The translations under genes were made by a program, and so were the position numbers. A stretch of DNA of 64,000 bases, from contig JAPFFF010000003.1 of NCBI GenBank assembly GCA_039105265.1, forward strand, positions 2,232,001-2,296,000. The letters run 5' to 3'. The stretch comes from Tritrichomonas musculus (Eukaryota; Parabasalia; Tritrichomonadida; Tritrichomonadidae). Shown here piece after piece: positions 55,712 to 64,000 of this stretch. Numbering within the stretch: position 1 is the first letter of the stretch; every line of letters starts with the position of its first letter. The notes beneath the pieces are model-generated. The model did not search any database and had not been told where the DNA came from. It worked only from the letters and a program-made list of their open reading frames with translations.

Positions 55712-56350
55712 ATGGAGTTTTATGACGAAGAGGAAGAAGAATTAAATGAATTCGCTAATATCGCAATAAAAACACACATATTAAGAGCAGATAAAGTCAG
55801 GCTTCAAGAAAGAATTGAAAGAAGGAGACAAGAGATTAGAGATGAGATAGCTGAAGCCCAAAATAAATTAGAGGAAGCCCAACAAGCACTTTATGAAGCT
55901 GAACAATCATATAAATACATGAATTCCAATAATTCAACGCCAATGCCAGAAATTAAAAGCGTCAATCCTCCTCATCCTAAAACCATTTCAATTATGCACG
56001 CAGAAAACGAGCTTTATTCAGCTTGCCAAAAATTAGAATTGGTGACTGATGATTATAATTCTCAATGCGAAAAACAGAAAAAAGAAATACAAAAGTTATT
56101 AAAAAAAGCTAAAAAAAGGAAATCACAACTTGAATCACAACTTGAAAACGTTGAAAACACAGAAAACCAAAATAATGGTGATTTAGAAATCAATCAAAAT
56201 TTACAAGTCAAAATTCATCAAGCAAAAAGAGATAAAAAAGTTATTGAAAATGAAGCTATGCAAATTGAAAAAGAAGTAATGAAACTAATTCAAGATGCAG
56301 AAGCAATTGTAAGCAAGAGATATAGAGGAAAATCCAAGCATATAAAATGA
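55712..56350 (+). CDS. Coiled-coil protein
   Basis: A 212-residue, highly charged protein from ATG 55712. Acidic start (MEFYDEEEEE), then coiled-coil heptads at about 27-70 (LQERIERRRQEIRDEIAEAQ, KLEEAQQALYEAEQ), a Pro-containing hinge VNPPHPKTISIMHAENELYS, and a second coil at about 115-205. The tail is basic (KRYRGKSKHIK). The coil-hinge-coil plan and the hinge wording resemble the protein at 34351-35265. Probably a cytoskeletal or scaffold protein. Only 130 bp separates it from the convergent IBD/SH2 gene. Confidence 0.7.
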   Translation: MEFYDEEEEELNEFANIAIKTHILRADKVRLQERIERRRQEIRDEIAEAQNKLEEAQQALYEAEQSYKYMNSNNSTPMPEIKSVNPPHPKTISIMHAENELYSACQKLELVTDDYNSQCEKQKKEIQKLLKKAKKRKSQLESQLENVENTENQNNGDLEINQNLQVKIHQAKRDKKVIENEAMQIEKEVMKLIQDAEAIVSKRYRGKSKHIK

Positions 56351-56480
56351 ACCAAATATGCTTATCAAATCATTATTATTATATTATAATTTTATCAATA
56401 TATTTTGTAATTATAAATAAATAATAAAATCAATTCCTTAATTATTTTACTTCTATAAACATAATAATTAAAATTTATTG

Positions 56481-57962
56481 TTAATAGAGCAATTGTGAAT
56501 TATTATTTAACTCCACCTGAGAAGATGATAAAAAGATCTGAGGGGGTTGATCAATTAACTTATCATTCCATATACTATTATTGCTTTGATTATTTAAAGA
56601 TTCCAGTGAGAATGAATTTTCAAGATTAAGTTTCATTACATCAAATAGCATTGAGTTCCAGTTAAGAGCACCCGAAAAACCTTCGTTTTCAACCATTACT
56701 TTGAGAGGAGGCTCATTTAATGCATTCATTGGGTTAAACTCAATATATGTTGCACTCACACATTTTTTACTACTTTTATAATGAAGAGTAAAGCGTCCAG
56801 GTTTTGATGATGGGCGAAGAAGCCATGTTTTAAGTGGTTGATTTTCAAGTATTTTTATTGAAGTTGCAGCATTAAAAGAGGGCTGAAACCATGTTTGAAA
56901 TTTTGAGGCGAAAAGTGATGCTGGCTGGGATTCTAAATAATTGGAATCTTGACTATTTTCTGAAGAAGAAGAAGAATATAATGAAGATGCTGATGAATAA
57001 TTGGAAAACAAAGTGAGATCATTAATGTAACTTGCAGCTTTAGATATACAGCCATACCTAAGAAAGAAATTTAAAAATTGATCAAATGATAAGCTTTTAT
57101 CTGGCTGATGAGTTAACTTTGAATGAGAAAGGAGCAGGTATAATATATTAGACTTAAGTTGAGTGTATTGTGGGAGAGTTTGATAATTTGCTGCAATTGC
57201 CTCAACTACTTGGTTTGGATCAGCTTTTGAAACGTTTCCAACAATTTGAATCCAATCTTTAGTTGCTGATAAAGTTAAAAAACAACTCATTTCGATATTG
57301 TTACTTATCTTATTCATTAAAATTCCAGTATCAAAATAAGTATTATTATCATTCGATAAAAGTGATTGGGTTTCTGGTGGCATTTGAAATGAAATCTGAT
57401 TATTTATATTATTTAATATATTATTCTTGATTTCTTGATTCACATCATCATTTTTAGTATCTTCATGATCATTTATTGGAGGTTTAGATACAATTTTTAA
57501 AGGAATAGCAACATAATTAGCACAAGGGGTATTACTAATAAAAAAACTTTTCTCTAGGCTTTTAAGACTTGGAAAAGGTCTACATGGAATTTGCTTTACC
57601 TCATCAATAAATGATGTACTACAAAAATTATATTGATGATTAATTCTTTTTTTCCAATTTTTGACATCAGAAAGATTCGGAAACTCAGCTGATAGTTCTT
57701 CGAATTTAACAGGAATAATTGCGAATCCGTGGGATCGGAAATTTGCATTAATTGTATTAGGTTTGATTGATAATGTTTTTCCTAATATAATCGGATTACT
57801 AATAAAATTCCTTCCATCAGAACACCATGAGGTACCACAATCATTCTGATATTCTGGATATTTTTCAACAAATTGAAGTACATAAAATAACTTGACAGTA
57901 AATTTTATTCGATCATTAGATTTAAAATACAATATGAGCTGTTCTGGACTTTTAAAATCCAT
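56481..57962 (-). CDS. Initiator-binding-domain protein with SH2-like domain
   Basis: A 493-residue protein from ATG 57962. Residues about 10-95 read as a trichomonad IBD, the winged-helix module of IBP39 that binds core-promoter initiators: FTVKLFYVLQFVEKYPE, GTSWCSDGRNF, then LSIKPNTINANFRSHGF. A basic KNWKKR patch follows. Residues 205-320 are helical with FDQFLNFFLRYG. Residues about 355-445 look like an SH2 domain: WFQ at 358, then WLLRPSSKPGRFTLHYKSS (380-398) matching the FLVR strand, Arg383 being the phosphotyrosine-binding residue, then CVSATYIEF. A Ser-rich linker separates them, and the chain ends in Tyr493. DNA-binding module plus SH2 recalls STAT factors; Cbl-like linker-SH2 is another view. 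Both domains are called by eye. Confidence 0.65.
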   Translation of the reverse strand: MDFKSPEQLILYFKSNDRIKFTVKLFYVLQFVEKYPEYQNDCGTSWCSDGRNFISNPIILGKTLSIKPNTINANFRSHGFAIIPVKFEELSAEFPNLSDVKNWKKRINHQYNFCSTSFIDEVKQIPCRPFPSLKSLEKSFFISNTPCANYVAIPLKIVSKPPINDHEDTKNDDVNQEIKNNILNNINNQISFQMPPETQSLLSNDNNTYFDTGILMNKISNNIEMSCFLTLSATKDWIQIVGNVSKADPNQVVEAIAANYQTLPQYTQLKSNILYLLLSHSKLTHQPDKSLSFDQFLNFFLRYGCISKAASYINDLTLFSNYSSASSLYSSSSSENSQDSNYLESQPASLFASKFQTWFQPSFNAATSIKILENQPLKTWLLRPSSKPGRFTLHYKSSKKCVSATYIEFNPMNALNEPPLKVMVENEGFSGALNWNSMLFDVMKLNLENSFSLESLNNQSNNSIWNDKLIDQPPQIFLSSSQVELNNNSQLLY

Positions 57963-57977
57963 TTTAATTAATAAAAA

Positions 57978-57982
57978 AATGA
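57978..57982 (-). promoter_or_regulatory. Initiator-like TCATT
   Basis: On the minus strand TCATT with +1 A at 57980 lies 17 nt before ATG 57962, fitting the trichomonad Inr. If the gene encodes an Inr-binding protein, self-regulation is conceivable. Confidence 0.35.
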
Positions 57983-58282
57983 ATTGATAGACACGCCATA
58001 ATCATAATAGCATGATAATTAATAGGAACTTCCTTTTGTAAAATTTTCAAAATTTTGAAAATTTTTTTGACTACCTTTCATACTATTTTTATTGAATTAT
58101 AACATATTAAATATGATAATAATAAGAGATCTCAAATACCTTTATATGATCATCGATTTTTAATGAATATCTTCAAAAGATTCAATCTCAATTCTTTAAA
58201 TTAAGATTGAACAAAGAGTAATCAATAAAATTACCTGCTACTGAAATAAAAACCAAAAGTACGCATTAAACACAAAATAATA
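57983..58282. other. Intergenic
   Basis: AT-rich promoter region of the IBD/SH2 gene, up to the transposon copy. Nothing further seen. Confidence 0.4.
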
Positions 58283-59098
58283 TATAGTTCGAGATTAGTG
58301 CACATTTTTTTCATCTTTTAGTGCATGAACGTTCAACTAATAAAAAATATTTCTTTTCCAAATCCTTTTGACGAGCAAAGTATGTTAATTAAATCAATTT
58401 TTTTGATATAAATTATTTATATTGCTGTCATTTTTATATTTTAATAAAATCTATTGTGCCTTTATGTTTCTTTTTCTATCAACTTTTTCAATAAGTCAAA
58501 TCAAAAAAATTCTATGATTTTGGATGCTAAAATTTTGTTTTTATTTTTTAATTTTATTATATATTTAAATTGAAGATATATCATATATAATTAAAATAAT
58601 GATTTATTCTGAGAAATTCTTTTCAATATCAATATATTAGATCTTTTTGAGTAAAATTTTATGCATTAATTTGAAAGGAACATGCATTAATTTCAATTGC
58701 AATTCAAATATTTTCAAAGCTTGTGCATTAATTTGAGAGAAATATGCTGTAAGGAAATAAAAACCATTTTATTATGGATTTTTTTTTTGATATGGTTTAT
58801 TACTTTCAAAATAAACAATGAACTGATTATTACTAAAAGATTACCTAATGATTAGTTATCATTAACTCTATAGAATAAAGACTATTTATTAATTAATCAT
58901 TATTTTTTTTTTAGCATTTCTACTTTGGGTATTTTTCATTCTTGAATTTTAATTTAAAGCCAACTACGTTGTATTCCATGATATGCATTCCAATTGGATT
59001 TTAGTAAATGTCATTTTAACAATAAGGTAAAATTTGACCTTATCATGATTGGGGGAAAAAAAGCAACTTTTTGAATATTCTTCCTTACTGCATGCTTT
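58283..59098. mobile_element. Second copy of the middle nested transposon
   Basis: From TATAGTTCGAGATTAGTGCA to ..GCATGCTTT it is nearly identical to 19586-20200 plus 21925-22136, without the 1.7-kb inner element. The empty TA site is at 58894-58895. The right terminal repeat is missing: the sequence changes at about 59099 to GGCTCAAAGTCTTTATGC, so this copy is truncated or rearranged there. Non-coding. Confidence 0.85.
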
Positions 59099-59100
59099 GG

Positions 59101-59123
59101 CTCAAAGTCTTTATGCCCTTCAC
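59101..59123. repeat. 23-bp exact repeat, first copy
   Basis: CTCAAAGTCTTTATGCCCTT plus CAC recurs exactly at 61917-61939 in the same orientation. It replaces the right end of the transposon copy, so it may mark an inserted or recombined segment of about 2.8 kb. Confidence 0.6.
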
Positions 59124-60575
59124 GATTTTGTGAGGATTCTCTCAATTTTTTGGTTAGTTTTTTCAAAAATGAAAGGAGAACGAAGACGGTTTTTTTTGTA
59201 CGTTAAAAAATATATTAAAATGATTTTATATAATTAATTAATAGTCATTTTTTCGATATTTGTTAATATTAATATTTTTTAATCATATTTAAATGAATTT
59301 GCATTATTAAAAATACATTTATTGTTCAAATAATGGAAATTATATGTTATCTGTATCTGATTTTGATAAATAGGTATGTGAAATTAAGAAATCGTTTATA
59401 TAAAAGATTAGTGATGGCATTATAACCCAATTGACCCTGCCAGAAAAGAAATTCAGCGTATGAATTTTTATTTATTTTATAAGAAAGAAAAAATAATCAT
59501 TAAATTTTTTTGAAAGATTTTGAATAAATTATTTATTTCTATTCAATTACTCTCAATTAAAATATTTATTTGAGATAATTTCTTTTTTTTTTTAAGAATT
59601 TTATTTATTTTATTTATGGATAATTTATTCAATATAAACTTATTACAATGGCAATTATATTATTAAAATATTTATATATGTTTATGTATAAAATATAAAA
59701 TATAAATATTTCATTTATATAAAGATAAAAATAGTTCAATTTTACATTCTCAATCATCAATAAGAAATTTTAAATTAAATATCATCGTCCAAGAGTCAAT
59801 TTTGAGAACAATTTCATATAAAATAAATCTTTCATATTCAATTATTAATTTTCATGAAATTCCATCAAACAATGTATTAAAGTAGGATTTTTCTTATAAA
59901 ACATTTGTATTTCTTTACCATTAAATCTGTATTTATATTAATTTATCAAAATGAAGCCTATTAATAAATAATTTTTTATTATAATTTTAATATTTATTAA
60001 ATTAAGCAAGTTTTATTAATTATTACATAAGTAATAAGTAATATTTCACACCTTTACTTTGTTATTTTAGCCTTTTTCCTCAATCTAATATATCATATAT
60101 TTTGGCTTCAAATTTGAAATATATCATATAAAAATCCAATATTTAATCAATTTAACAGGTTGGGTAAGCTCTTTTAATTTTTTTTTAGATTTGAAAAAAA
60201 TATTTATAAAAAATATACTAAATAATTAAGCATAACATTTTAGTATGTCATTATATAAAAATATAATTGTAAAAAAAGTGATTTATGTCATTTTTGTTAA
60301 GATAAAATAAAAATGAAAGAGATTATTTTATATAGTTTTAATTCAATTTTTTAAAAAAATAAAATGTTATTATCTTATTATATTTTGAAAATTCTATATA
60401 ATATCACATGATATAGTTTGTATACAATATAAAATAAATTGATAAAATCATAACCTATGAAAAATAATTATACAGTTTGCACAGATTCTTTGTAACAATT
60501 TTGATATCTAAATGTTACAAGAAATTGAATTAAAAATCTATCATAACAATTCAATTTAAAGTGAGAGAAATAAAG

Positions 60576-60767
60576 GGGGTCTATTCAAAAAATAGGGAGT
60601 CGATTCAAAAAATAATTAATTTCAAGGGAAAACGATAATAAAAAATAATTATTTTGAGAAAAAAATATTTGAAAAAAAATTTTTTTCTTAAAATTATATT
60701 TTCTGAAAAAATATTCAATTTTTTCTTAACTTGATCGTCGACTCCTATTTTATTGAATGAGACCCCT
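60576..60767. mobile_element. MITE-like inverted repeat
   Basis: GGGTCTATTCAAAAAATAGG..GAGTCGA at the left is repeated in inverse at 60736-60767 (TCGACTCCTATTTTATTGAA..GACCCC). About 190 bp, imperfect arms, no ORF. Confidence 0.45.
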
Positions 60768-60979
60768 ATTTTTTGGGGGCACTTTATTAACTTTTTCATA
60801 ACTTTTATTTTTATTTTGTGAATATCTTTGTCTCCCTACGATATTTCTTTTTGGTTTCTTATTAAGAATTATTCAATATATAATATTATATTTATATTTA
60901 TATGAAATAACTCGAAAAAAATCTTTGTCATAACCGTCTCTCCGTTCTCCTTTCAAAAAATGTAAAAATATAAAAAAAA

Positions 60980-61925
60980 AAAGGCTCAAAGATAGGGGGG
61001 TTAACCGCCAAGAAAATGTCAAAAAAGTATTTTTATAAAGATTTGATTAAATAAAATAATTATTCTAATTCTTTATACATAGTAATATATATTTTTATGC
61101 TCAAATTAAAAATTCGCTTATTTTGCCAGGAATTATAGAGGAAATAAATATTCAATCAAAAAATTTGAAAATTCCCACTTTTTCATATAACTATAATTCT
61201 CTTTCAAGCCAAAATATCTTATGAATTAAATATTATGGTGTAAAATATTTAAATAAATTATAATTATAAAATATAAAATAATTTAAATAAATTATAAAAA
61301 AAACAAAAAATGATATCTTTACAATGAAGAGTTAAATCAAATAAAACAGTATATTAAAATATGAAATTTGTTAGGAATTATTTATTTATATATCACAATA
61401 ATTGAAATTTTAACAGTTAAAAGTAGTGTTATTTCATCAAATTATTGATATATATTTCAAAAAAAAAAAAAAGTAATAAATGTTTGTTTACTTTTGATTG
61501 TTTAACCATTTCTTAATAGATGGTTATGGTTATTTTTCTTCAATTTTTGTTTTTCATAAGGAGAAATAATAAATCTTTGAAAATATCTTTCATTTGATGT
61601 TTTTTAATAATTTTTTGAGGGTTTTATTGAATAAAATTGAATACTTGTTTTATCATAAGGAGTTTAAATCCAAAAATATATTAGATAATGGCTTTTTATA
61701 ATGATTTTTAATAAGTAAAAAATGTAATTTATATCACATGTCATTAAAACTTTGATCTCTTATAACTCCTGGCAAAATAAAGGAGATTTTTTTTAATGCA
61801 ATTTTTTATTATTCATAAATGCTGCTATATTTATTTAATAATTTATTTTGCATTGATCTTTAGATTTTTTTTTCTCTCAATTTTATGACAACGGTTGAGC
61901 GGTTGACCCCTCAGTGCTCAAAGTC
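60980..61925. mobile_element. Degraded long-TIR element
   Basis: Inverted similarity at the ends (GGGGGGTTAACCGCC near 60994 versus GCGGTTGACCCCT near 61899) and further in (TTATTTTGCCAGGAATTATA at 61117 versus TATAACTCCTGGCAAAATAA at 61761). Non-coding and old. Confidence 0.4.
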
Positions 61926-61939
61926 TTTATGCCCTTCAC
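61917..61939. repeat. 23-bp exact repeat, second copy
   Basis: Same sequence and orientation as 59101-59123. Confidence 0.6.
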
Positions 61940-63109
61940 TCTCAATTTTTCTGAAGAAAAAAAACATACTCTCAGAAACAAATTGAATGATCATAGAATT
62001 GTAAAATAAACATTCAAAATAAAAAATTAAAATATCTCCACCAAAAAATCATTAAATAAAGCATTTCACTAAATTAAATGATAAAATATTATATTTTAGT
62101 AAATGAATATGTGCACCAAAAGATGAAAAAGATGACTTTTCCTTATTCATTGAAAATAATTGAGAGATCATTGAAATAATAATAAATGCATTCAATTAAA
62201 AAAACTAAAATATCTTGCCGGAAATAATAAAAACTATATTTCCAATCTAAATAAAACTTAATTATATAAGTAATATAATATATAAACAAATATAAAATGC
62301 GTATATTTTCGATATTTGGTTTTTAATTCAAAATAATTGAGAGATCATTGAAACAAGAATTAATCTATTCAATTTAAAAATAAACAATATCCTAGTAAAT
62401 TTAACGATATGTATATTATTTCTCTGGTTAAAATAGAATTAAATTGATGATAAGTAATCAAAATAATATTAGTTAATGAGAATTATTATTTTATTATTTT
62501 GAATGCAAAAAATTGAATACTCTAATATAATCATAAATTTTTCAAAAATTTTACAAAATTTTTGAGAAATAAAAGGTATCAATCTACTCAAACAGAAAGA
62601 CATTATGTTAATTTATGTATTCCATTGTGCTAATATGGGTTAAACCACCATATTAAAATTGATTATATCATATATTTATTAAATAAAATAATGTTTTATA
62701 TATATATATCTTATTATTTATGTTATTATAGTGAAACCTTGATAAAAACCTATAATAATTAAAATTATACATAACTAATATACACCATATTCATTTTAAA
62801 TTATTCAATTTATAAAATATTTTATATATATATATATATAAAAGGCTTAATAATTCTTTACATTATTAACTATATCTAATGTACATTATATTATATGAGT
62901 CTGATTTAATTTATTTTTACATTTTTAAAGACTCTTCTTTTTAAAAAAAATAGCATATGTACTTTTTGAACCTAATTCCTATTTATGCTTGCCCATTAAG
63001 TTAAATAAATTGAATTCACCATGTTTTTAATTTAATATATCAATATTTTATGACCAAAGATTAAAATTAAAATGCAGAAATCGAGATTATTTTGAGCTTT
63101 ATGGTCATT

Positions 63110-63985
63110 ATATATGCTCAAATATTATGAATATGCATCATACATATATGAATATGAATTAAATGTTTATGAATATCTATTAAATATGCACAAATATGTA
63201 TGAATATGTACCAAACATGCATGAATTCTATTAAATATGTATAAATGTGCATCAAACATATATGAATATGCATCTAATATCTATAAATATGCATCAAATA
63301 TGTATGAATATACACCAAAAAGTATGAATATGAATCAAATATATATGAATATATATTAAATATGCATGAATATGCATCAAATATATATTAATATGCACAA
63401 TAATGATTGAATATGCATCAAATATGTATGAATAGGCATCAAACATATATGAATATCTATTAAATATGTATGAATATATATTAAATATGCATGAATATGC
63501 ATTAAACATATATGAATATCTATTAAATATGTATGAATATGCATCAAACATATATGAATATCTATTAAATATGTATGAATATATATTAAATATGTATGAA
63601 TATGCATTAAACATATATGAATATCTATTAAATATGTATGAATATGCATCAAACATATATGAATATCTATTAAATATGCATGAATATGCATCAAACATAT
63701 ATGAATATCTATTAAATATGCATGAATATGCAATAAAATATCTATTAATATGCACAATAATGGTTGAATATGCATCAAATATGTATGAATATCTATTAAA
63801 TATGTATGAATATGCATCAAATATGTATGAATATGCATCAAATATGTATGAATATGCATCAAATATTTATGAATATGCATCAAACATATATGAATATATA
63901 TTAAATATGCATGAATATGCATCAAATATATATGAATATGCACAAAAATGTATGGATATGTATTAAATATGTATGAGCATGTTAA
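63110..63985. repeat. 21-bp AT-rich minisatellite
   Basis: Tandem variants of TATGAATATGCATCAAACAT (21-bp period, alternating with a TATGAATATCTATTAAATAT form). Since 21 is a multiple of three and the units lack stops, several frames on both strands stay open and give false proteins such as YEYASNI or IHTYLMH repeats. The early units (63110-63400) are more diverged. No promoter or start supports coding. Confidence 0.85.
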
Positions 63986-64000
63986 TCTTGTTTATCCCCT

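Larger units (their letters stand above)
59124..63109. other. AT-rich gene desert with transposon relics
   Basis: About 4 kb with no credible gene. It contains inverted similarity GAAAGGAGAACG (59176) versus CGTTCTCCTTTC (60938), the small inverted-repeat elements at 60576-60767 and 60980-61925, and (AT)n tracts near 62695 and 62822. Short ORFs are chance frames. Confidence 0.5.

Noticed and set aside
63294-63966. Three long ORFs over the minisatellite on both strands
   Set aside because: They arise from a 21-bp stop-free tandem repeat; protein is only heptad-like YEYASNI or IHTYLMH units and there is no start context.

Overview
The window is very AT-rich eukaryotic DNA. It holds long uninterrupted reading frames without obvious introns, short intergenic spacers between most genes, and accessory stretches full of non-autonomous DNA transposons. 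It best fits a parabasalid (trichomonad), probably a Tritrichomonas-like genome. The reasons are an initiator-binding-domain (IBD) protein, TCA+1-Y-W initiator-like motifs 10-17 nt upstream of several start codons, Asn-rich proteins, an intact Tc1-type transposase and a MULE relic. This is inferred from the sequence alone. Several apparent ORF starts are TTG, so I moved those genes to the first in-frame ATG.

Layout. 1-4.3 kb: the 3' end of a dual-specificity phosphatase, a Rab GTPase and a secreted glycoprotein-like protein. 4.3-9.3 kb: a gene-poor AT desert with a near-perfect hairpin and a TA-flanked MITE. 9.4-19.3 kb: a giant BLTP1/Csf1-like bridge lipid-transfer protein. 19.5-22.9 kb: three non-autonomous transposons nested one inside another. 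23.2-24.5 kb: a polytopic membrane protein. 25.4-31.8 kb: a 2110-residue protein built of about 19 near-identical repeats of 91-94 residues. 32.1-35.7 kb: an unknown protein, a coiled-coil protein and a 47-residue RNA polymerase subunit (RPB12/RPABC4). 36-48.8 kb: a mobile-element and pseudogene zone with an inverted-repeat element carrying a hairpin, an intact Tc1 (DD34E) transposase, MITEs, a decayed GTPase gene, a foldback with a GC-rich loop, a broken MULE and a fossil of uncertain, possibly virus-like origin. 49-58 kb: a compact housekeeping block with a UVRAG/Atg14-like protein, a Tubby-domain protein, a transportin-like karyopherin, a 3-hydroxyacyl-CoA dehydratase, a second coiled-coil protein and an IBD+SH2 protein. 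58.3-64 kb: a second copy of the middle nested transposon, further MITE relics and a 21-bp minisatellite.

The genes do not form an operon. Themes are membrane traffic and lipids (Rab, BLTP1-like, UVRAG-like, Tubby, HACD), nuclear import, transcription (RPB12, IBD protein) and tyrosine or dual-specificity phosphosignalling (DSP, SH2). The most interesting candidate is the protein at 56481-57962. It joins a trichomonad-type promoter-binding domain to an SH2-like domain with a FLVR-type arginine, which would be a STAT-like architecture evolved separately.
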